Of a stretch of 64,000 nt of DNA, positions 47,820-59,302 are shown one piece after another. The notes under the pieces are model-generated. The model was not told the origin of the DNA. It did not search any database and worked only from the letters and a program-made list of their open reading frames with translations. The stretch spans positions 297,104,466 to 297,168,465 of the forward strand of contig CM057009.1 of the NCBI GenBank assembly GCA_029891345.1. The letters are read 5' to 3'. The position numbers were made by a program, and so were the translations under genes. Each line of letters starts with the position of its first letter. The first letter of the stretch is position 1. Source of the stretch: Dryococelus australis. Taxonomy: Eukaryota; Arthropoda; Insecta; Phasmatodea; Phasmatidae.

Positions 47820-48316
47820 AGAAGCTGTCGAGGGCACAGCCAGAGGGGACGGGGCGGGCAGATTGCCTAGCTTAAGTGATGAGAGTGTACTGCCAGCACG
47901 AGACGTTGAGTGGAGACATGCTATGAGTGTAGGTGGCAAGTCATGAAGTTAGGTTAGGAGGGTCTGGGGTGTGCCGCTAACCACACACACACCCAGCACA
48001 CACAGCACACACACACACCTACCGACACGCACAATGTCTGGAGCAGACTCGCGCACCGCTAGCTGGAGGAGGTGAGACTCCATGTTGGATGTGCGAGGCA
48101 GCGGTAGGATGATCGATGGCGACTCGAGCCCGGCTGCGGCGGGCCGCACGAGCCAAACTACGAGCTTACTACGAGCCAAACTACGAGCCTACCTGGCGTC
48201 TACTCCGCTGGGCGCCGCTGTATCGCGGGACGTGCCCACCACGCGGGGGTAGGCTACTACAGAGAAACAATTCTACAAGACTTTTCACAATGAAACCAAC
48301 AGGGAGGGATGGCAGG

Positions 48317-48318
<2 letters not shown>

Positions 48319-48347
<29 letters not shown>
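48319..48347. repeat. Poly(A) run
   Basis: A nearly pure run of close to 30 A in the GC-rich tract, possibly the tail of a retroposed sequence or a slippage product. Confidence 0.9.
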
Positions 48348-48725
48348 CAAACAAGGCTCTCTGATCACAGGCACAACACACAATACAAGACAAGGATAAA
48401 TTACACACACACAACTGCATACGATCGAAAGGAGGGAACAGGAAGAAAAGAAGAAATAAAAACACGTACCAATTCGAAGTAACTTAGGCGAAGACGACGG
48501 GGTGAGTAGTGAGGGTTGCAGACCGGTAAACGGAGGAAACGAACGTAAGTGAAAAGAGCAACGAAATGTTCGACGAACAGCTAGGAACGGAACACAAGTT
48601 GCAGTCAGACGGTGCGAGAACTAAATGGCGCGTGCTGGCTGAGGAGGGGCGGAGGAGGGGAGGGCGGGTCGCGGTGGATCGATGCAGCGGCGGCGGCGGC
48701 CGAGGGAGCAGTGGCTCACTGCGCC

Positions 48726-48744
48726 ATGGCCGACTTCGACTCAG
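48726..48744 (+). CDS. Candidate first coding exon (ATG to splice donor)
   Basis: GCGCC precedes the ATG, which is followed by GCC: a very strong initiation context. The codons read MADFDS plus one base, and the exon would end at CAG before GTGGGC, a fair 5' splice site, leaving phase 1. It sits at the 3' end of the GC-rich tract, as expected for a first exon. Several conserved animal proteins begin MADFD, so the peptide is too short to name. No second exon was identified within the window; introns in such genomes can be tens of kilobases. The GT could be chance. Confidence 0.35.
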
Positions 48745-48870
48745 GTGGGCCGCCTCTGCTGCATGCACATAACCTCACTTTGCACGTGCTCGCCACCGCA
48801 CTATGCACGCACTGCGCCCTCACCCTCTCACACACTAGCACCACTTTCTCTTTGTCTGACGTTAACGGTC

Positions 48871-49011
48871 GCTAAACCTTCTAAAACAAGCCTAATTACA
48901 TTTCTGGCCGTCTGAAGTCATGTATTTTCTTAAAGATTTTACAATACTAATTTGCCTGGAAAAATACTAATGTGTAGTGTCTAAGTTTAAAAATATTTAT
49001 TAAACTGCGCA
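48871..49011. other. Noncoding DNA downstream of the GC-rich tract
   Basis: Return to AT-rich composition; nothing recognised. Confidence 0.4.
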
Positions 49012-49015
49012 TGTA

Positions 49016-49069
<54 letters not shown>
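49012..49069. repeat. (AT)n microsatellite
   Basis: About 25 AT units, followed by a short ACACAC tail after 49085. Confidence 0.97.
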
Positions 49070-49071
<2 letters not shown>

Positions 49072-49934
49072 GTGTTTTTAAACATATATACACACACGCA
49101 CGTACACACAACCATACAAATTGTTTAAGAAGACGCAAGCAAATTTCAGAACATATTCATTGGCGTAAAAGAAGAGTAATTATGTATACAACACATGGTT
49201 AATATCACAAAGTACGGACAGTAAACGACGTTAAAAGTGTAGGTAAATGTGTACATTATGTGAGAGGTTGTGAAAACGTCTCGCAGTAGGTAAACTGACG
49301 CCCAATGTTTAACTTATGGCAGGCCAGAAGCAGAAAGCCAGTGGGCCACTGTTGCCACTCATGGCCCACTGATGGTGCCGGCATACTCGGGGTACGGTTG
49401 GCAACGCAGAGTCGAGCCGCTTATGGGCAGATTGTATTTCGCTACATGGAAGTTATCTGAACAGTGGCCCAGATGTTGCCAACTGCATAAAACAGTCAAG
49501 AGCTATAATGTGGGCCACATGCATATGTGAATCCAGTACGGTGGTTGACTGATTATGAAAACCGTTTATGGGCTGCTCGTGTACAAGTGGGCCAACTGAC
49601 TTTTGCTATTTGGGTACCGATATAACTAATGAGCATATTTTCCTCGATGTAAATTAATCAGAAACATACGCGACACTAGTGAGTAATTACAAATACACGT
49701 GTACCGTACCCAGGACTCTAATCAGATCTTCTTGTACCGTATGCTAGCATGCAAACAATTGCATTTTGGAGGTATAATTAGGAGAATCAAAGTCGATGTT
49801 GATCAGTCTATTGTTTTGGTAGGCAGGGTTTACGAACATTAAATATTTAAAGGGCAGTCATTATAAAAATCAAGTATGTGAATCACTTAAATCATATAAG
49901 TTTACATGCCTTAGAGTAGCAATACTTGTGTACA
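49070..49934. other. Unannotated DNA
   Basis: Nothing firm. GTGGGCCA/GGCCCAC words recur several times between 49340 and 49600, suggesting an old degraded repeat. Confidence 0.35.
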
Positions 49935-50895
49935 AAATTTGGTGTGAATCGGTTGACTCTTCACCGAGATATGACATAAAAACTATATTTTTTCATGTGG
50001 CAACATAAAATTGTGGAGAAAAAGAGGCTCATATAGACATATTTTATGGTTGATATATACTGCGAGTATATAGGCTATTCGCGGTAAAATGAGCTTTTTT
50101 GAAAGCCCTGCTTAAGATACACGTGTATACATGTTATGTATTCTTCCGCCTTATGTAAAATTAATATTTCCGTGGGCCTTATCAATTTATTCATGCGTCG
50201 GTCAAGTCAAACTGAAAACATATTAGACAAGTAAATATTTTTCAAATCTGCTAATTTTTACACTTCGATGCATTAAAAAACAGAAGGCGAAGAAAATAAT
50301 TTAAGTTATCACTAATGGCTACCTAACACTTTTTATTCGACGTCAAGATATGGAACTACTTTCCATCCACCGTTGCCAACTTTACTGGGCGCATGTCACT
50401 CAGTGCGATCGTTAAAGTATATGCATGCAGGGGCAGTGACTTTTTCCTAAAGTTGTTTTCAAAAGTGTTCACATTGTCGTAAACAGCCTTTACCTAATTA
50501 ATTTGAAATTTGTTACATGGTTTCGTAAATATAGTATTCTAAGTTAAAACGTTTACTTGGCTTCCAGTTTGAAAATAGGTGCGTGATCCACTAAAAAGTT
50601 ATCAGTTTTCATGGTCTTCCATAGTGCTACTTGATTGCATATTTAGTAGGAACCGGTATATTATTCCCTGAGATATGAAAAAAACGTATTTTTTTTCAGG
50701 TGGTGCTTTATTATAAAATGGCGGATAAAAGAGGCTTTGTATAGACACATTTCATTGCTGTAATAGATACTGCCAGCTGCAAAGTTAGGTTGGAATTGGT
50801 TGTTTGGTTCGTAGATATAAGGCAATAAGAAAAAAAATGCATATACGGCAGCAATTTTGAAAATAAGTGCATAGTTAACCGTGAACAACCTATAC
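49935..50895 (+). repeat. Composite repeat enclosing a MITE-like copy
   Basis: Two modules with similar text, including an ACGAGATATGA-like start, AAAATTGTGG/AAAATGGCGG, AAAAGAGGCT and TATAGACAYATTT, lie at about 49965-50055 and 50668-50760, on either side of the MITE-like copy at 50072-50489. The right end (GTTAACCGTGAACAACCTATA) repeats the terminal motif of that MITE family. A related piece is at 36905-36990. Confidence 0.55.
50072..50489 (+). repeat. MITE-like repeat, copy C
   Basis: It starts AGGCTATTCGCGGTAAAATG and ends CGTAAACAGCCT, inverted to each other as in copy B, with the interior of copies A and B in the same order (CTTAAGATACACG, CATGCGTCGGTCAAGT, GGAACTACTTTCCATCC). Confidence 0.7.
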
Positions 50896-53124
50896 CAGAT
50901 TTCCTACCTCTTTTATTCCTCTTCCGTCATGTGTGAATTCAATATTGCCATCTACCCGGTCACTTTATACATGAGTGAATAATTCATTGGAGCCAGCGAC
51001 TACTTAAACTGGACGCTTAAACAGAATATCAGTTACCCGGTTTTGTAAACGTTCTAGTTTTGTTATTTACTTATAAATTTAATGAAAATCTTCTCTTTCG
51101 TTTTATTAACAGATTTTGTATAATTTTTTGTACAATCAAAAACTGCTGTTCCATAATTTTCACTCTCGTATTCCCTTTTCAACACTTTAGTGAAAGTGCA
51201 GTCAACGTGTTTTAACTGTCCTTACATCATAATTTTGTCCAAGGGTATCGAATCTGTATTTTCGACAACTGCAAACTTTTATTAGCACATTTATTCATTA
51301 CTTTCAACATTCGAACACAAACGTACGCAAACAAACTTTGATATTTCCATTGTTTGTACCATGGTTGTCTTGGAAGTTCGCCTCCCGCAATTAATAAAGA
51401 AATACGCTGCACCATTTAGGGCGTTTAGAGTAAGATCTCAATCCGTATTGAACCTGGAGTGGACTGAGGAATCCAGATTGAAATGTTAGTATAAACGCAT
51501 CTTGACTGGACTGAAGTAGGATTGGAGTGAAATAGTCTAAACCAGTTGTTGAGGTAGACTGGAGAGTAGACTCCGGATTGAAAAGTTTTCTTTAAACACT
51601 CGTCGGACTGAAGTGAAAACAAAGAAGTGGTTGCCTTATTGACTAGTCAGTTTGGTTATGTAAGAAGTAAGAATCATTTCGAGACTAGCAAATAAGTGTT
51701 TCTTTTTTTTTTTTGGAAGTGAAGCGAAAAATTAATTGCTACGAAGGAACTGAGAAATATTTCGACGGAGAAATACGTGGAAATATTGTTTGATGTTACG
51801 TGCGAAAAAATGATAAGAAAGATAGTTTCGGTTAGGGTGGGAATGGACTGCACAGGATTTTTTTCAAGTACTTCTGAACAATAACATTTTAACAAAATTT
51901 CCAATTATTTGTTTTCTGGTTCACGGTGTTGCCGAAAGATGTCTCTACGAAATTTTCCAAGTCGAGATTCACTCCAACTTCGCGCCACGTTTACACGTCA
52001 ATCCGGATAGAAAATTTTACTTTAAACACATTTTCAATACTTGTTAGCTCCATGTTCGCTTCGTGTTGACTCCATCTGAAGTTCAGCACAGTAGTGAGTT
52101 TTTTTCTAAACGCAGTAATTGACTCACCGGCTTTTCATTCACTGTCACGTGTCACGATGTTCCTACTGTTTGAGTTAGTCTTCAACTAAATTTGAAAAAA
52201 ATATGTACGTAGCGTTGAGAGTTTCACTGCCTCATTTTCAATCCAAATAATACGATATTTGCACTGAAAATTAAAAAAAAATCAAATGAACAAAGTTGAA
52301 CTAATTTTATACTCACATCTGCGTTTACTTACTAAACAGCGAATACTGTGGGCATAAAAATACTAAAATACTTTTTATAGCAGGAATTTTGACGTTGTAG
52401 GGATGCTTATAAACATTCGGTTTTTTTCAAGCACTTGCCATGTATTTCTTGCCCTAAACTTTCTGCAACGTAGAATATACTCCCATTTATGTTTCGAATT
52501 TTCTTTTAGGTGAACATCTGGAAGATAGATGAAAATTTTAATTTCTGAAACGCTACGGAAATTTCCGTTCATGTTTCTCCTAGCAACTTCGTTATTCCGT
52601 TTTCTCTAATGTGCCTGTTTGTCGCTCGCTTCCGCTCTGTTTATACTGCCGTCTCCGCTAGGTGCGCCACCAACTAAAAATTGATTACTCGCACGCTCCA
52701 AATACCAGGTCAACTGTTTTTTCCATAAAAAATTATTTAATCATAAAACTTACACAAGCATGTTCATCCCAGTCATACATTGTTCACTGAAATTTTTTTG
52801 CACCATTTTACTTGGCACAGTAAGTTGGAACATGAGACAACATGTTCGCTTACGCAACAATTTGGTGTTACTGAGCGCGTTTTCAGCATCAGGGCTGAAT
52901 CAACTCAAGTTCTTGCGTAAAGCCGAATTTTTTATCGGTGGTCATCAGTATGGATTGTCGCAATAGTAACATGTTATCTTCTCTAATAATTGCACGTTTT
53001 AGCGCATGGACACCAGTCCATTGCAACGCCTGATTTCCACTTGGCGAGAGTACATGCAACTCTCAGATAGAATAACATCTGCAGGACTTTAAAAAAATGT
53101 ACAGTTAAGATAGGTTAGACAGGA
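50896..53124. other. Unannotated DNA with weak internal repeats
   Basis: At 51425-51620 words of the type GACTGGACTGAAGT and AATCCGGATTGA recur. TCCGGATNGAAAANTTTTNTTTAAAC occurs near 51570 and again near 52003 in the same direction. No gene recognised. Confidence 0.4.
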
Positions 53125-53156
53125 GTTTCAGCAATCTCGACAGAGATTGCTGAAAC
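53125..53156. repeat. Perfect 14-bp hairpin
   Basis: GTTTCAGCAATCTC, a GACA loop and the exact complement GAGATTGCTGAAAC form a perfect stem. No T-run follows, and in a eukaryotic context it is not a terminator. It could be a foldback remnant or part of a structured transcript. Confidence 0.85.
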
Positions 53157-55430
53157 GCAACGTCATTTCAGAATGTTGCGTGCGCAGAAAGGCCCTCAGA
53201 ATACTTCGAATTAAACATCCTACAACGTGGCATTTGACGAGGCCGTTTCGCACTTTAATGGCTAGTTTTAGCATTTGTTTAAACGCTTAACTGTCATCAA
53301 ATTGGTCGATCATAGTTAAAGTCTTTACTTTAGTTTCACCGTCAATCAAAATCATTGACGGTCATTAAACCAATTGTCAAATTTGTATGTAAATTTTTCG
53401 CCCATCAAATATTTGACAATTTTTAAAGCATGGCGTTTGAGGTTATGAATTTATGTTTTATGTTACTAAGCATTGTGTGTGTACAGTTAATTGCTTTATA
53501 CAGTGGTATTTAACTTTGATGCAATATTGCTTCAAATTGAATATTTCGAATCCACGGGCTACGAATGGCATAAATAATATTTCTATAAATTATATAAACG
53601 AAAATTAGTCGTAATGTACAGGTTGTAATAACTTTCCACCTCCAGTTCAAAAGTACGATTTTGTTTTTCCCTCCTCTTGACGTTGTCGAAATTCTTCAAC
53701 TGTTTCACTTCGCGTTTTTTAAGTCGGTTACTCTTTAACTTATCTGTCAGTTATATTCATATTTCCTCCATTTTCTAAAGCATGCCATTGGTTTTTACTT
53801 TTAATTATTTCCTTTAACTCGCCAATAAAAGAAAAAAGCACGTTTCTTTCTTCCGGTGTAAATTTTTGATCGTGTTTTCTTTTCAATAGCGTGAAATATT
53901 TTTTTGGACTACTAACCTAAAACTTCTTTCCTCCAGTAACTCTGGATATACACATTTTTCTATTCGTCGAGTAATCTACATCAATGTATCATTGACTAGA
54001 CGTGTTGCGAATTGTGTGCGAATCTAAACCGCACTTGACGTTCCTTAAAGTAACAGCTCGTTAAAAATAGGCAGTCTACATAAATGCAATGGGAAGAGGT
54101 CTAATATACAGTAAAAATTTAACGAGTCGTCAACTTAACCGCCATCAAGTTTACATCGACAGAGGTCGGAGTCACTAGCCAACAGACTGCCGTCTACAGT
54201 GACATGTGTAGTGTGTGCGGGGTGCAGAAACACGACAGCACTACGGTCAGCCTTACACGATACCTAATTTTATACTATATTAAGTTATGTAAAATACATC
54301 AAAAGATAATACAGGACAGCTTTGCATATTTAGCGAGACAAATCAACGATGCTGACCTCATGCAGCGAGGCGCAATGACGGTTTTATACGTACTGAAATG
54401 TGTATATTGAATGTTAGAAATTTTAATTTATAATGTTGGTAAGACTGAATTGAGAGCTACCAAATATATTGCATCGTTATACCGCACCTCCAAGATCGCC
54501 TCTGTACCTTGTCTCATGCACTTTATAATGTTGTTATAGAAATGTCCTCTATTTCCTTTTACAATAGTTGGTTATTATCGTGAGTTTAACTGAAAGCAAA
54601 CTGGTTTCTATTGCAGAGGAGAACAATAAACACATCTCATAACGTTCGCGTCAGCTGAAGTGCTAACATAAAAATGCGCTAAGCAAGCCAAATAAGTAAC
54701 TGTAAGTTTCGTGAGTTTGTGTGTATATATTTGCAATTTGATTGGCAAATGAAGAAAAAAATAAATAAACAGTTCTTACAAAAACGAAAGTTATGAACAG
54801 CATTATTAAAATGTATTGTAAAAGAAAACTAACAGTAATTATATTTCGATGATAATTTGAACAGGAAAACAAATTTCAGAGAGTCGGAACTACGTTGAAT
54901 GTTTCAGGCTAAAAATAATCGAGAGATTTGAAACAGTGCCATAGTTGTAGGTATTCTTAAAGTGCAGTTGATTTTATTCTTCTCAATTGTGTTTTCTATT
55001 ACTCGAATAAATTAAAGCATGTGTGTGCAATGACTTTCATAATTTTTGAAATGATTTCATATGAAGAAAATTAACGTCTGGACCGAGTTCATTTGTGATG
55101 CTGGAATTTACCATATCACACTACTGTACTTTACGAAAATTATATTTTGTTAAAAAATTTCATATAAGTTATTCATATATTATGTTTTATAAAAAATTTT
55201 ATGTAATGAGTACAATGTTATAGACTGCATTATATTCTTTTATCGCGTAATTTTCATTATATAAATGCCCCATACACGTGGAGAGGGGTTACCCGATTTT
55301 TCAAGCATTTTAGTGTACATGGAGATTTACGTTTTTAGAGGACAGAAAAAATAACTTATTATGACTTTACTGAAAATCGTATTTAGCGTTATTTGAAGAG
55401 TTTCGTGTTTGTGTACTTGCATTAAAGTAT
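53157..55430. other. Unannotated AT-rich DNA
   Basis: Nothing recognised. Around 53290-53430 words like CAAATTGGT, ATTGACGGT and TTTGACAAT recur in both directions, which may be an old inverted repeat. Confidence 0.4.
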
Positions 55431-56099
55431 ATGGATTATGCTAGTCTGGAAATGGGGCTTAGGGGTTGGGATTCGGGATTCGTCAGCTGGATCACTGACC
55501 TTCACATGCTTTCTCCTGCTTTATCATTCCGGTCGGGTGGTGGCCATATAGGAGTTTACCTTGCCCTTTGTCCACTATGCTGTTTATGGCAGCCATATTG
55601 TTTCCAGCCACCATCTTGTATTAATCTGACATTAAATGCTTTTTCAATTGTTATTTGCTTTCGTCAGCCATATTGCTTTCCCAATTATTCACTTTCATTC
55701 GATTGCTTTCTGCTAGAGTGTGTCACTTGTGTCCATCTTAATTTTTACTATTTACCCAAGTTCATTCGACTACATACTGCTATGTGGTGTTAGTGCATAT
55801 ATTAATTTTTTCCACTTTAAATTTAAGGACGATGTGCTGGTCGCCATACATGAGAATTTCGCCCCTATCAATATAACTATTTTGATTATATTAAAAAAAA
55901 ATTATTTGGAGGAGAGCAATCCTGAGCTGCTGGACGCTGTAAACACATGCCCTTGCCGACTGAGCTGCACAGACCCTGAAATGCATATAGGTAGTAATGC
56001 AGACACCAAGTACAAATATGCAGTCTGCATGAATGAATGCTATGTATGTATGGATGAATGTTATAGGTGGTAAGTATTAGGGTAAAGAGAGATCATGAG
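55431..56099 (+). other. Overlapping open frames in repeat-like DNA
   Basis: Frames at 55431-55793 and 55720-56073 overlap out of phase and resemble no family. The DNA under the first shares modules with the block at 56100-56590 (GGATCACTGACC, GCCATATTGYTTYC, CACTTTCATTCGAYTG). The frames are therefore best taken as incidental. Confidence 0.4.
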
Positions 56100-56590
56100 C
56101 AGGATGCAGGATGTGGCTTGCGGCTCTCGAGGGAGCCACGGCCGCAATCTTGGAATTTTCTCTAAAAAATTCTCGTTTTCGTACAAAATCACTTGTTTTT
56201 ACCCAAAAAAAAAACCTTTCAAAAATAATTTATTTTACCCAAAATTTACTTTTTTACCTAAAAAAAAAATTGCCCTTTTTCCCAGCTGCAAAAACGGACT
56301 CCCCCAAAAAGGCCATTTTCAGCTGGAGCAGGGGACCGGGATCACTGACTCCGAGCCAGAAGAGCCGGACTCAGGACTCAGAACCATTGACCTTTGACCC
56401 CAAAAAGCACTATTTTCCCTCGAAATCATCCCTTTTTACAGGGTCAGGGTCCGGCTCGAGGCTCCGACCACCATATCGTTTCCAAATTACCCACTTTGTT
56501 CGACTGTCATATTAGATTCCCGGCTTCCTGCTCTGTCATTCTGGTCACCAAACCGCCATCATGGATCCAGGTGACCTTGACCTTTGACCT
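56100..56590 (+). repeat. Recurrent block R1 (CCATCTTG / pyrimidine / GGGATCACTGAC / GACCTTTGACCC)
   Basis: The order of modules is a GGCTCTCGAGGGAGCCACGG start, AATTTTCTC/TTTTCGTAC and poly-pyrimidine text (CCCTTTTTCCC), then GGGACCGGGATCACTGACTC, TTGACCTTTGACCCCAAAAA and finally GACCTTGACCTTTGACCTTT. Blocks at 60825-61160 and 63930-64000 repeat parts of this in the same strand and order. Confidence 0.7.
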
Positions 56591-57107
56591 TTAACTCCAA
56601 AATTAAAAAAAAACATTTTTTTTTAAATTCCAATATAATTGATATAGTTAAAATATTTAAAGTCATAAGTATTGAGTGTTATATATCACCGGACTCGTTT
56701 TTTCGTGTCACATACGATAGTGATATCATATCGATTATGTTACCCAAATATAGGACCACCATTTTGGATTTAAGAGGTACGCTTCTACCTGCTGCCCAGG
56801 ACCTCTTCCCACACTACTCGCAAGTCCTTGAGAGTGTATCGACATGTTCGCGAGGAACTCGGTTGCCTGGCCTTGTCAAAACAATTTTAAACGATCATAC
56901 ATCTAGGAATTGACGCATTTATAAATAAGTAGAATTATGTAATTAAATGTTATTTTATCTAATGTTTGAAAAATGTCGAAATAAAAAAACCATTAAAATG
57001 TATCGGAAATGCATGTTTAATGCAGAATTGGTTCAAAAAATTTAAATAATGTAAATTTCACACTTTCATATGGCAGCTGGTAACATTTAAAAAAGAAAAT
57101 ACTCTCA
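56591..57107. other. Unannotated DNA
   Basis: The frame 56584-56913 has no motifs; DNA is AT-rich. Confidence 0.4.
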
Positions 57108-57190
57108 TGTACGACAGGGTATTCGACCCCACAACCTCTTGAATAAAAGTCCAGTATGCTGACCACTCGGCAACAGAGCGGCCACGGACA
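57108..57190 (-). repeat. tRNA-like sequence (pseudo-tRNA or head of another SINE)
   Basis: On the minus strand GTTGCCGAGTGGTCAGC resembles an A box/D arm and GTGGGGTCGAATACCC a B box/T arm, with a possible anticodon stem CTGGA..TCAAG between them that has one mismatch. The acceptor ends do not pair convincingly. It differs from the seven SINE copies and stands alone. Confidence 0.45.
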
Positions 57191-57429
57191 GCAGTGCTTA
57201 AATGTTGAATAGTTAGCGTCCAAGCGAAAAAGCTGTATTTCCTGGTACAATTTCATTAATGTATTGAACGTGTTTTGTTATATATTTTTCAATCAATGCA
57301 TATTTAACTGTTAACGAAAACAGTTTAGAACAGACTGGTTGCCCTATGATATAGGTTCAATAAGAAAAAAATACATTTTTATGTTTAAATTTATTAAAAT
57401 ATATTACTACAAAGGACACTCAAAAATGA
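57191..57429. other. Short unannotated stretch
   Basis: Nothing recognised. Confidence 0.4.
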
Positions 57430-58260
57430 ACCCGGCTGCTTATATACCCGCACACAGGTACCATACCAACCACTGTAACTCATGCATGCCATCTGCTCTA
57501 CCAACCAACACCAGACGAAATATACTTATCGTTCATACCTCTTACTATAACTCAAGCATATTTCAACCATTCAGTCCACACTGACTTAGCAAAATTTTAC
57601 TTACTGCTCATAATTTCTGCTCTACTGGTCGACAGCAGCCAAAATAGATACTAGTCACTATATAATCATACGAACCAACCATCTATTATAACGGAAGTCA
57701 TACCAGACCACCCAGCACCCTATCTCCTATAACCAAAGATAAATTCAGTCTTACTAATCAACCGCACCACCCACTACACCAAGCACAATATCTATCATAA
57801 CTCAAGTGTACCAAGCAACTAACTACACAGCTGAAGCCAGCCCATAACATAACTCCTATTCTACTTATTCTAGCAACCAACACCACTTATAACTACTAAC
57901 CATACCATCCACTATAACTTTAACATGTCTCAACCATTCGTCCACACAGACCATATGAATAAAACATGCTGCCCTTACCAGTGGCACAATCAACTTTTCA
58001 TACCATCCACCATGCCGATTGACATCAGTCAAAATACGACTACCTATACCTTTACTATACCTCAAGCATTACAGGAGCCACTGACACACATACTGTCCAC
58101 ACCATTCGATATACACCAACAATCGCAGGACACATATACTGGAAAAACCATATCAACATAAATACCATACCATCCATATTTACTCAAGTGTACCAAGCAA
58201 ACTTATAGTCTAGACGAACCCACAACACAATAATTCTTACCATATGTCAAAACAAACATA
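57430..58260 (+). repeat. Degenerate satellite, C/A-rich on the plus strand
   Basis: Words such as CCACTATAACTCAAGCATA, CAACCATTCRTCCACAC and ACCATACCATCCAC recur irregularly at about 60-70-base steps. Almost no G occurs on this strand. No gene is expected here. Confidence 0.7.
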
Positions 58261-58422
58261 ACTTAACTCACTAAAACTCAGAAAACCTAACCTACCTTAA
58301 CCTGCCAAAGGCCAGGGAAAAAAATCAGAAACAACCTAACATAACCTAACCTACCATAGCCCAGATAACAATTATACTAATCCTAAGCACACATATGTCC
58401 TACATATGTAGCATTATTTCAG
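58261..58422. other. CCTAACCTA-rich lead into the acidic reading frame
   Basis: ACCTAACCTACC-type words recur at 58285-58355. The stretch ends in GCATTATTTCAG, an acceptor-like sequence directly before the open frame. Confidence 0.5.
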
Positions 58423-59058
58423 CTGACCAATCGCGTGAAGGTTGTGAGACATCACGTGAGGAGGAGGACTCGCTTTGCAGACTCGGACGAACTTGTTGGA
58501 GATGTAGGTGCTGGAGCTAAAGAATCAGGTAACGCTTACAATGGTGTTATAGGTACCTCAGCTGAAAAGTTCGATGGCTCCATTGAAGATTTCGTAGACG
58601 TAACAGCTGAAGAAGTCGTTGGTACTGTTGAATCTGTATATAAGCGTGTTTCACTGGTGGAAGTAGATACTGCTGGTGATATAGCCATCACATCTGAAGA
58701 AGTCGATGACACTGGTAAAACAGGAGACTTCTCATTCGAAGAAGAAATCGATGGTAAGAAACCATTAGTGGGCAATATCTACCCCACTTTAACGTAATTA
58801 GCCATGGGATATCTGACGTAGAAGCTAGCCGATACGGTGTATCTTTCACGGCAGCCGTTGCCAAACTAAGCCTCTCAGCTGACCTTCCAACTGCGTACAA
58901 TATACGAGTATGCAAGCCCTATGACGTAACATTTTCTTTGAACCGATCGTATTACGCCATTAATACATTATTCGGGCACAGACCAATCAATCACTAAGTT
59001 TCAAAGTGATTGCAGCTGGTCAATCGCATGAAGGTATTGAGACATCACACATATACAG
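58421..59058 (+). repeat. Pair of short direct repeats around the acidic frame
   Basis: AGCTGACCAATCGCGTGAAG (58421) and AGCTGGTCAATCGCATGAAG (59014) start repeats of about 38 bases, with GAGACATCAC in both. In the second copy the segment is also bracketed by TTGCAG and CAG/GTAGAG, that is by splice-like sites. Confidence 0.7.
58423..58797 (+). CDS. Acidic open frame, possibly an internal exon
   Basis: The frame is open from a stop at 58384 to 58797 and encodes an acidic, Thr/Val/Gly-rich protein with internally repeating phrases (DVTAEEVVGTVESV, AITSEEVDDTGKTGDFS). It has no Met, so it cannot stand alone as a gene. GCATTATTTCAG just before 58423 is a good acceptor and GATG/GTAAGA at 58753/58754 a good donor; together they would make a 331-base exon. 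No homologue is recognised. The antisense frame is Ser/Thr-rich and equally lacks ATG. Its left flank (58421-58460) is repeated at 59014-59050. Confidence 0.35.
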   Translation: MTNRVKVVRHHVRRRTRFADSDELVGDVGAGAKESGNAYNGVIGTSAEKFDGSIEDFVDVTAEEVVGTVESVYKRVSLVEVDTAGDIAITSEEVDDTGKTGDFSFEEEIDGKKPLVGNIYPTLT

Positions 59059-59084
59059 GTAGAGAGGCTTTAGATGCTAGTTCC

Positions 59085-59302
59085 TTAATCACATAACCAT
59101 GCAGTTATATCTTCAACTCGATCGCAGAATCGGCACTGGCGACAACCAGCTAGCGATGATGCAAGTCGCGGCTCCATGGTCGTCGAGTTCAAAGGCATGC
59201 CTTCGTATCCACAATTCATCTTCGCCGTATGGGAGCACTCTGAGAAAACACACATACTCGTTTGCCCAAGAAGAAGCACACAGGTACTATCTAATACCTA
59301 CT
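59085..59302 (-). pseudogene. C2H2 zinc-finger gene, truncated copy 1
   Basis: Minus-strand peptide MNCGYEGMPLNSTTMEPR, then SSLAGCRQCRFCDRV, aligns residue by residue with the larger copy near 63.2 kb, mostly with conservative changes. The Cys pair CRFC of a C2H2 finger is intact here, but the sequence diverges right after CDRV, so the helix and His residues are missing and a stop follows. The region ahead of the Met carries GTGTGTTTTCTCAG at an acceptor-like position shared by both copies. Its function would have been nucleic-acid binding. It is a broken duplicate. Confidence 0.55.

Larger units (their letters stand above)
47820..48870 (+). promoter_or_regulatory. GC/CpG-rich tract, candidate host gene promoter and 5' exon
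   Basis: In an otherwise AT-rich window this tract is strikingly rich in G, C and CpG, for example GCCCGGCTGCGGCGGGCCGC near 48128 and GCAGCGGCGGCGGCGGCCGA near 48685. It also contains CA-rich simple sequence (47985-48020) and a long A run (48319-48347). A plus-strand ATG in strong context follows at 48726. This pattern is typical of the start of an invertebrate housekeeping gene with a GC-rich 5' UTR. No TATA box stands out. Confidence 0.5.

Noticed and set aside
48726-48744. Naming the candidate exon by its MADFD start
   Set aside because: More than one conserved protein starts this way and six codons cannot decide.
53125-53156. Rho-independent terminator
   Set aside because: No T-run follows the stem and the DNA is eukaryotic.
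55431-56073. Two overlapping hypothetical genes
   Set aside because: They overlap out of phase and lie in DNA shared with the R1 repeat block; no motifs.
57108-57190. Functional tRNA gene
   Set aside because: The anticodon stem has a mismatch and acceptor arms do not pair; a SINE head or pseudogene fits better.
58536-58775. Antisense Ser/Thr-rich frame as a gene
   Set aside because: It has no ATG and overlaps the plus-strand frame with splice-like borders; composition follows from the acidic codons.
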